NCBI GenBank assembly: GCA_037893225.1
Contig: JAZGUH010000143.1
Location: forward strand, 1,054,001-1,118,000
Source of the DNA: Hippasteria phrygiana
Taxonomy: Eukaryota > Echinodermata > Asteroidea > Valvatida > Goniasteridae
Length of the DNA stretch: 64,000 bases
Direction of reading: 5' to 3'
Made by a program: the position numbers and the translations under genes
The notes under the pieces: generated by a model
Databases searched by the model: none
The model's input: the letters and a program-made list of their open reading frames with translations, nothing else
Told to the model about the DNA's origin: nothing
Shown here: positions 54,986 to 64,000 of the stretch, in pieces
How positions within the stretch are numbered: the first letter of the stretch is position 1
Layout of the letters: every line of letters starts with the position of its first letter

Positions 54986-55975
54986 CTTCCCTCGCTCACC
55001 ATGCATCAAAATATTAACGATATGCATCTGGCCTTTTATATGCTTTCATAGTTTGCTTGGTAAATGTAGAATCTATTTATATGTATACTTGTAGATGTCT
55101 GAGTGCTGTATTACAATAAACATTGCTGATCAACGGTTCACATTCCAAAACCCTGAAAAGATCCGAAAATAATGCTTTGAAATTAAAGATGTACTGCCTG
55201 TGCCCTTCAAACATTGGATTTTTCTTCTTTTTTATGTTTTCTTTGTAACATGCTGTATTTTTTTTCTATTTTAGGCATCTGCAACCCTCAAGAAAGGCTA
55301 ATGTACGCAGAGATACACCCGAATTATTGTCGGGTCGAAATAATTCGTTCGATGACTCATTTAAAAATAAAAGTGAATATATCTGCTATTATTACAAGGG
55401 ACCAGTCGGAAGGCGCATTCCTCCGTTTTGTGCTACAGGCAAAAAGACATTGAGGGTCGAAATTTTTGTTTTATTGCTTAAAACGCTAGTTTATGTAAAA
55501 TAAAGTCAAACTGTTTTTTCCATATTTTTGTTTTATCTAAGTACAATAAAATATTTTAAAAAGATTTTTGTAATGTAACTCACTGATAATAACCGGAATT
55601 TGTGTTTAGTTTTCTTTGTAAGGTTCGGTTATTTTTCGATTTGTGTAAACCGCCATTTTTAATGTAATCATAACAAACTTGCTATCAATTTAAAGCTTGT
55701 GATCTAAACCCTTCATTGATTGGCCGATCTGACCGATATTTTCACAAATAAACCAATGAGAGACACTTTTAGGAAATACCAAGGATACCCCCTGATCGTC
55801 AGCCGTTCAGCAGTGCGGAAATGACTTTATCGCTTGATTTCTACAATAGTGCTCGATCATCTAAAATAAAATTATCATTTATCCTAACTTTCTAAAAAAC
55901 TGCTCCGATTTTAATAATTTGTTTATCATTTTAAAGCTTGTGATGTGTTCTTTCAAATGGTATAAAATCTAGAAA

Positions 55976-56697
55976 ATGATTTTTGCGATGAGAGACTGTT
56001 CTCTATTGAGAGCGCCACAATAAACCAAAAATAGCTAGAAGTGCATTCAATTTCGACAAATATCTGTGACTCTCGTCCGTATGCAGCTACTTAAAGAGTG
56101 GGGAAAGAGCCCGGGAGGCTGTCATGTTTGTTTAAATGGTGAATGATCGCTCCGTGCACTGTAAACAAAAAACACCGTTTTTTACGGGGCTTTCCTGGCA
56201 GTTTGGCCGCCAGTACCATCCCGTAAAAAAACGGTGGAAGCTGTTATCTAAAACGACTAATGAACACTGTTATTTTACGTTTCTGACCCTTAAAATAACC
56301 CTGCTATTCCCTTAAAAGGACGGGTTATTAATATAATTCACTAAGTTATACTGGAGGTTTGGTGTAAGTAATTACAAATTTACAAAAATGGGAACCAGAT
56401 TAAATAGACGTATATAATGTATTATACATTACTACAGGTATAAAATATACAAATACTATGATAATCTACTAAACGATATGAACTGAATTATGTCGTGCTT
56501 TAGCTCTATATTCAGCCTTATCCCGCCATGATGAAGTTACGGTTTCCCATGAACAATTTCAATATTTGAATTCGAAAGGAGATGTAAGGCGATTCTTTAC
56601 CTCTGTTTACAGATAAAATAAATTCTATTGTGGAATTGTTTAAATATTTAAATGTTTTGGACGAAACACTACAATTTAACACGACTTGTGTGAACAC
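55976..56697. other. 0.72-kb block present in units B and C but not A
   Basis: Unit A joins TCTAGAAAATCAT directly to ACACATTTCCTCAG, while B and C have this block between the same flanks. It contains an inverted repeat, CACCGTTTTTTACGG (56173-56187) against CCGTAAAAAAACGGTG (56221-56236), of the kind found in some MITEs. It has no supported gene. Corresponding block in C: 62186-62910. Deletion in A or insertion before the B/C duplication are both possible. Confidence 0.75.
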
Positions 56698-59600
56698 ACA
56701 TTTCCTCAGTTCTGATCGGTCAGTTGCTGCGTAATAAGATTCGTTCAGGAGAACATTAGATTTTACGTCCAAAACCCGTTAAAACTAAAGATGGTGATGT
56801 TTTTTTACAGGGGGAAAACCCGTTATTTTAGGGAATTTGTTTTACAGTGTGGCGGTCCACGTGTGGTGGTATTGTTTACATTTAAAGCATCTGATCACGT
56901 GAGTGCAAAAGGATTAATGCGTGGTATATATAGTTTAGAAATCATTGCGTCAATCAGCGTACAGCATACGGCTGTTTGATGATAGCCTCCATATCTCCCC
57001 CAAGTTAATAACGATGCCTTTTAGGTGTTCGAAATCGCTGCATCTGGTGCTCTTACATAACTGTTTTTTTTACCCCAGAGACAGCGATGAAACTACGGCT
57101 ACTTTGCAGGAGACTACCGGGGCACTAAAGGGGTGCACTAAATTTTCTATAGGGGCACTGCAGGAAACCTTGCTCACAGACGTCTCGGTTTTCGTTTGTT
57201 GGCGGAATGATTTCGAATATACTAAATCATGTTTGGAATGTACTAAATCATGCTTGGAATGTACTGAATAATGTTTCGAGGGAACGAAATGGATTTCGAG
57301 GGAAAGAACACTTCGTTTGAACGAAATAAAGGAAACAAACATTTCGTGCCCGCCCCTTTGTTTAGGGCACAAACAAAACATAAACACACTGGGTCACGAA
57401 GCAGTAGCGTAGCCACTATGGGAACTCGTGCGCCGCTCTGGAAATGTTGTGATTTCTTTTAATGGTTCAGGGGCTGTATAGCGCGTTGATATGCGTTTAG
57501 TTCGGACGTCATTTGTAAAGGCTCTGGAATTAAAGCACCATCCATTAAAAAGTTGAACTCCGAATTTCAAATTATTTTGCAGGGATACTTGTTTACAAAC
57601 ATTTTTAAATGTGGTCCTGAAAATCTGGGGAAAAATGTACTTGACCCCATTAAAAATGACGCCGCCCCCTTTTCCCAGCAAAAAGAACCTGGCCGTGCTA
57701 CTAACTGGAACTACGCCTTTCCGCCTACCAATACCCGAAGGAATTCGTCTTCAATTTGTTTCTTTTCTTTTTCGCCTGAGGTTGTGACTTCCCTGTCGCA
57801 CATCCTGCAATTAAAATAACTTCAATGGAAATTGAATCAAAGAAAAGCTTTCTTTTTGCCAATAGAACATACATCAATCAAACTATTTTTGGCATTTTTA
57901 ACAGCAGCTTGAAAATACATTAAAGCCATTGGAGTACGCTAGCTGTTAAAGACTCTCTAGCCCTAACATTCATTTTGATATCTTTTTTTGTTTTGAATAA
58001 AGGTTCATCAATACAGACGGAACGAATTTGACTAAACAGACAAAAATAATGCAACAATATTTTGTTGGCACATGGGGAGGAGAGTTGGTCTCACTGACGG
58101 CGGAAGTTTCCCGGCCTGGTTCTATGGGTCTGAACATTTGAATAATTTATCTGGAATATTTTGAAAAATTATTCTCTATTTAGATCTGGGCCCAGGAAAA
58201 CCGTACGGTTGGCAATTCAAAATGTCGCCACCCTATCACCTACCTTTGATCGTAACCCTTTATACCTAGAAGAAAAAAACAGTGTTAACTTTCAACTGTC
58301 AAATTTGTATTTGTGCCTTTGGAGATATAACCGCCACATGTTGTTTCTTTTCAGTACAAATTTTAACTCCTATGTCTGAAAATGTATCACCTGCAATAGC
58401 CCCTGATTTAGCCCAAAATACACGAAAACTACGAGTAACTGTAAAAAAAGGTGCTTAGTGAGCACAAAAAAGTCAGCATTAGGCATATGCGTGGAGGCCA
58501 ACCAGATACGGTTAAAAGCATGCAGGTCGAAGAGTGTCTCTATTCGCGAATTTTCATTGAAATTACGGTAATGAACTATTGTATAACTCCTAAACCCTCT
58601 GGACTTGTAGATATATATAGTAATGGAAGCGTCATTGTCACACAAAACGTTTATATACAGAGGAACTTGATGACGAGTCCTGTGAGAAGCTCCTGAATAA
58701 ACAGCAGGACACATAGGCCTACTGGAGATATTTTGAAGTTCACGAGACAGTCTTTAATATCGAACCATGACCACACTGTCTGCTCCCATAGGAGCAATTT
58801 CCCATATGAGCAATATTGTACATTAAGACCAATAACCACAAAATATGATCCAAGGTCAAATATCTCTTTTAATGTCTTTAACAGTGCATCAAATGGCGTT
58901 TCGAGTGACCCAAAGGTCAAAGCAGCATTACTATCTTATGGATTTGGAATTTTAACGAATTTTTAGGGAAATTAATCAATTTTGTATTATTTTCTTCTAG
59001 TAATATAAAGATCAGTTATCAGTTATTGACAATAGGTTGGTAAAAGGTTGAAGAAACAATCGTATGTAATTAATTATGGTAAATGTGTAACAACAAATGT
59101 CAACACAAATATCTGCTTGTCAACTGGCGTCTAGAAAACTGAACCTCGGTACGTTTGATATTACAAAACAGACCACTTAAACAATCAACAGCAACAAACA
59201 AACAAACAAACAAACAGAGACATTTAAGTCCGCTCATATTAAGCACCCGTTGATAAAAACAAACGATTCTTTTACAGCCTGGCTTATCATATATTTCGAG
59301 CTCCATATCAACAAGGCATGATTTCAAATTTCAGAGTGGAAGTGCCCGATTATACTGACAGGTAAATGAATTAAGAGAATGCCTAGGTAAAGGTCTGCCT
59401 TGTATTGATTATAACAAGATGTGATGCTTCAACAAATTCAAGTTTCCGTGTGAATGTTTCTCTATTTTCTAACCAAATCAGATCATGACAAAAAGCCTCA
59501 GACAACAATGAAGAAGTCGGTTTTAAATGTTGGATGTTAAACTGAGTGTGCGGCACCTAAATGTAGCCCAAACCTTGAATGTATACCCCAACTCTACATA

Positions 59601-60892
59601 AATGTAGCCCGAACCCTATCTGTATAGTCACAACCCTTGCCCAAGCTCGAGCCCTAAGGTTGCATGTAACGCTCGGGCTATTATTCAGGTACAGGGTTGG
59701 AACTACATAGGGCTTGGGCTACATAACAGGGTTGGGGCTACAATAAAGAGTTCTTGCCACATTTAGGTTCAGAGTTATGGCGCTACATTTAGGAACTCTA
59801 TTTCCCCCAGATAGTACGTATAAGAAAGAAAAACTGGTTTCCCCTGTAAATTAGACCCTTGTACCGCTGGGGATACGTCCACTTTCTTCGAGACCAGATG
59901 ACGTATTAGATCCTTCCAAGCCCCACCAATATTTTCAGCCCTACCAAAGCCCTACCAATCAGTGCCGGCGGTGGGCGGGGGGGGGGGGGGGGGGGGGGTG
60001 GGGGGTGGTCATTCAGCCAAAATATTAATTCTGTTGATTTCCTTCGCTGTTCAGATTCGTAACTATAGTGTTGAAAGTAGAGTGTTCTGTGCACACAGTT
60101 GGGCCATAGCATTATATAAACATTCATAGACAAAACCCTCCACACATGCAACCGTCTATTTTGGACGTATTATTCACACCTGATAATTTCATTACTTGCC
60201 CCATAGCTTTTGGAAATTGGATATTATTTTGACTGCACCACCCACAAATATTTCCTTGCCCCACTCTCCCCCCAACCCCCCCAACCCCCCAACCCTCCCC
60301 CCAACCCCCCCCCCCCCCCCCAAAAAAAAAAGACCCACCCAAAACACACACAAAACCACAACAAAAATGTAGAGTCTCGCGCCGCCACCATGGGCGTCGC
60401 GAGGGTGGCAAGGGGAAACCTCCCCCCCCTCGGAAATATAAAAAATGAGAAAAAAATAGAAAAGAAAAGAGGGTCGAAGTCAATGTCGTACTGAATTGAA
60501 TGTATACCCTCAAAACCTGCTGAAAGGGGCCTAAAATGCGGCTATATACACAACATGCCTAGGTATCCTGGTCTTGAACAAAGCGTCGAGTAATGTCCAG
60601 CACCACCCCTCCCCTTTCGACTTTTCCACGGCCGGTAATTTCTCCTTTTGCTGCTTTCTGGTGAGTGCTTTTCCCCTCTCTAAAAAAATCCTGGCGGTGC
60701 CCATGGCTGCCACTGAAGGCAAAAGAATGCTGTGCCTTGAGCCTGGCCTCGTGTTCTGTCATGTTAACCATCAAGTCATTGAGACTTAAGTCAGAATTTA
60801 CCCAGGCGGACGTCTCGTTGTTAACAACGTGAAAGTGTGTTCCAGACTCCACGAATGTTCCTTCAACGAACTCAAGCGTAATCACACATCCG

Positions 60893-61195
60893 AGGGGGGT
60901 TCGGGGTCGAAACCCCCCAGCTCGTTGCCATTTTTTTTCGCTTGTAAGGGCCTACGCCTAAAGATGCAAACCAGAAAAGCAAAACCCTGTAAAGGTCGTA
61001 TTTTGCGTGTACGGGTAAGAACAAAACAAAGAGGTTAAATGGCGCCACCAACGTTAAAAAGGCCCCCCCCACCCCGCTTGTAAAAGATTTTTCGCAAGCA
61101 AAACATTTTGGGAGTAAACTTATTGGGCAAATGTACGAAAACAAATCCAGCCCCCCCCCCCCCCCCCTTCGCTTGCAAATCCTGGATCCGCCAAT
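60893..61195 (+). repeat. R1 dispersed repeat at the B/C junction
   Basis: Same truncated left end as the A/B junction copy. GTTGAGAAAGTGTG is replaced by a shorter, altered GTTAAAAAGGC. Confidence 0.85.
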
Positions 61196-64000
61196 GACTT
61201 CCCTCGCTCACCATGCATCAAAATATTAACGATATGCATCGGGCCTTTTATATGCTTTCATAGTTTGCTTGGTGAATGTAGAATATATCTATATGTGTAC
61301 TTGTAGATGTCTGAGTGCTGTATTACAATAAACATTGCTGATCAACGGTTCACATTCCAAAACCCTGAAAAGATCCGAAAATAATGCTTTGAAATTAAAG
61401 ATGTACTGCCTGTGCCCTTCAAACATTGGATTTTTCTTCTTTTTTATGTTTTCTTTGTAACATGCTGTATTTTTTTTCTATTTTAGGCATCTACAACCCT
61501 CAAGAAAGGCTAATGTACGCAGAGATACACCCGAATTATTGTCGGGTCGAAATAATTCGTTCGATGACTCTTTAAAAATAAAAGTGAATATATCTGCCAT
61601 TATTACAAGGGACCAGTCGGAAGGCGCATTCCTCCGTTTTGTGCTACAGGCAAAAAGACATTGAGGGTCGAAATTTTTGTTTTATTGCTTAAAACGCTAG
61701 TTTATGTAAAATAAAGTCAAACTGTTTTTTCCTTTTTTTGTTTTATCTTAGTACAATAAAATATTCAAAAAAGATTTTAGTAAGGTAACTCACTGATAAT
61801 AACCGGAATTTGTGTTTAGTTTTCTTTGTAAGGTTCGGTTATTTTTCGATTTGTGTAAACCGCCATTTTTAATGTAATCATAATAAACTTGCTATCAATT
61901 TAAAGCTTGTGATCTAAACCCTTCATTGATTGGCCGATCTGACCGATATTTTCACAAATAAACCAATGAGAGACACTTTTAGGAAATACCAAGGATACCC
62001 CCTGATCGTCAGCCGTTCAGCAGTGCGGAAATGACTTTATCGCTTGATTTCTACAATAGTGCTCGATCATCTAAAATAAAATTATCATTTATCCTAACTT
62101 TCTAAAAAACTGCTCCGATTTTAATAATTTGTTTATCATTTTAAAGCTTGTGTTGTGTTCTTTCAAATGGTATAAAATCTAGAAAATGATTTTTGCGATG
62201 AGAGACTGTTCTCTATTGAGAGCGCCACAATAAAACAAAAATACCTAGAAGTGCATTCAATTTCGACAAATATCTGTGACTCTGGTCCGTATGCAGCTAC
62301 TTAAAGAGTGGGGAAAGAGCCCGGGAGGCTGTCATGTTTGTTTAAATGGTGAATGATCGCTCCGTGCATTGTAAACAAAAAACACCGTTTTTAACGGGGC
62401 TTTCCTGGCAGTTTGGCCGCCAGTACCATCCCGTAAAAAAACGGTGGAAGCTGTTATCTAAAACGACTAATGAACACTGTTATTTTACGTTTCTGACCCT
62501 TAAAATATCCCTGCTATTCTTTTAAAAAGACGGGTTATTAATATAATTCACTAAGTTATACTGGAGGTTTGGTGTAAGTAATTACAAATTTACAAAAATG
62601 GGAACCAGATTAAATAGACGTATATAATGTATTATACATTACTACAGGTATAAAAATAATATACAAATACTATGATAATCTACTAAACGATATGAACTGA
62701 ATTATGTCGTGCTTTAGCTCTATATTCAGCCTTATCCCGCCATGATGAAGTCACGGTTTCCGATGAACAATTTCAATATTTGAATTCGAAAGGAGATGTA
62801 AGGCGATTCTTTACCTCTGTTTACAGATAAAATAAATTCTATTGTGGAATTGTTTAAATAATTAAATGTTTTGGACGAAACACTACAATTTAACACGACT
62901 TGTGTGAACACACATTTCCTCAGTTCTGATCGGTCAGTTGCTGCGTAATGAGATTCGTGCAGGAGAACATTAGATTTTACGTCCAAAACCCGTTAAAACT
63001 AAAGATGGTGATGTTTTTTACAGGGGGAAAACCCGTTATTTTAGGGAATTTGTTTTACAGTGTGGCGGTCCACGTGTGGTGGTATTGTTTACATTTAAAT
63101 CATCTGATCACGTGAGTGGAAAAGGATTCATGCGTGGTATAATAGTTTAGAAATCATTGCCTCAATCAGCGTACAGCATACGGCTGTTTGATGATAGCCT
63201 CCATATCTCCCCCAAGTAAATAACGATGCCTTTTAGGTGTTCGAAATCGCTGCATCTGGTGCTCCTACATAACTGTTTTTGTTTTACCCCAGAGACAGCG
63301 ATGAAACTACGGTCTACTTTGCAGGAGACTACCGGGGCACTAAGTGGTGCACCAAATTTTCTATAGGGGCACTACAGGAAACCTTGCCCACAAACGTCTC
63401 GGTTTTTGTTTGTTGGGCGGAATGATTTCGAATATACTAAATCATATTTGGAATGTACTAAATCATGCTTGGAATGTACTGAATAATGTTTCGAGGGAAC
63501 AAAATGGATTTCGAGGGAAAGAACACTTCGTTTGAACGAAATAAAAGAAACAAACATTTCGTGCCCGCCCCTTTGTTTAGGGCACAAACAAAACATAAAC
63601 ACACTGGGTTACAAAGCAGTGGCGTAGCCAATATGGGAACTCGTGCGCCGCTCTGGAAATGTTGGTTCAGGGGCTGTATAGCGCGTTGATATGCGTTTAG
63701 TTCGGACGTCATTTGTAAAGGCTCTGGAATTAAAGCACCATCCATTAAAAAGTTTAACTCCGAATTTCAAATTATTTTGCAGGGATACTTGTTTACAAAC
63801 ATTTTACAATGTGGTCCTGAAAATCTGGGGAAAAATGTACTTGACCCCATTAAAAATGACGACCCCCCCTTTTCCCAGCAAAAAGAACCTGGCCGTGCCA
63901 CTAACTGGAACTACGCCTTTCCGCCTACCAATACCCGAAGGAATTCGTCTTGAATTTGTTTCTTTTCTTTTTCGCCTGAGGTTGTGACTTCCCTGTCGCA
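60893..64000. repeat. Macro-tandem repeat unit C (start only, runs off the window)
   Basis: Third copy, at an offset of about 6211 from B. R1 at 60893-61195, then the same order of sequence including the 0.72-kb block (62186-62910). Slightly more diverged from B than A is in the second half (for example TATAATAG at 63138 where A and B have TATATATA, and missing bases near 63665). Confidence 0.9.

Larger units (their letters stand above)
54682..60892. repeat. Macro-tandem repeat unit B (6.21 kb)
   Basis: Second copy. It starts with R1 (54682-54985), which directly follows the tail of unit A (CAAGCGTCATCACACATCCG). It carries the 0.72-kb block at 55976-56697 that A lacks, then matches A closely through 60030. 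The G tract (about 59977-59999, with interruptions) and C tract (about 60255-60321) differ in length from A. It ends with the same CATCACACATCCG-type tail (one change) before R1 of unit C. Confidence 0.9.

Overview
The window looks like intergenic or intronic DNA from a multicellular animal. A marine invertebrate such as an echinoderm, hemichordate or mollusc is the best guess. The grounds are the AT-rich background, frequent TACATGTA-type words, the mix of CR1-, L1/Tx1-, RTE/Ingi-like, Ty3/Gypsy, Tc1, hAT-like and Harbinger-like elements, a 5S rRNA-headed SINE and many long G/C homopolymers. No complete host gene is visible. Almost every recognisable protein is a decayed or truncated transposable-element protein.

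Layout. 1-960: a DDE transposase relic on the minus strand, split by a hAT-type MITE that carries a 12-bp minisatellite. 3.5-4.1 kb: a THAP-domain exon with one frameshift, flanked by an imperfect inverted repeat. 4.2-5.4 kb: the 3' end of a CR1/Jockey-like LINE with an AAAT tail. 5.9-9.7 kb: an L1/Tx1-type LINE with intact-looking ORF1 and broken ORF2, abutting a Tc1 fragment. 9.9-16.05 kb: a truncated Ty3/Gypsy element (5' LTR, primer-binding site, gag, protease, RT). 17-20.5 kb: small repeats, a short minus-strand ORF, a LINE 3' end and a cluster of inverted 17-bp motifs. 21-26.5 kb: one minus-strand LINE split by about 2.25 kb of nested repeats.

27.9-28.4 kb: a 5S-derived SINE. 29.6-33.8 kb: a composite flanked by about 50-bp inverted repeats, carrying the start of a RecQ-like helicase and two arrays of the same 23-bp minisatellite. 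33.9-34.4 kb: a Harbinger-like MITE with TAA duplications. 35.5-37.7 kb: a plus-strand LINE with internal deletions. 38.3-41.8 kb: five adjacent fold-back structures or MITEs, one filled with palindromic 21-22-bp units. 43-46.5 kb: scattered copies of a roughly 300-bp repeat (called R1 here), a tRNA-derived SINE and another fold-back.

49.1-64 kb: a tandem array of a large unit of about 6.2 kb. There are two full copies and the start of a third, nearly identical over long stretches, and each starts at an R1 copy. The first copy lacks a block of about 0.72 kb. The strongest candidates for something undescribed are this macro-repeat, the IR-flanked RecQ/minisatellite composite, the 38.4-kb palindromic-unit fold-back and the 20.1-20.5 kb inverted-motif cluster. 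All comparisons were made by eye; no alignment or database search was run.
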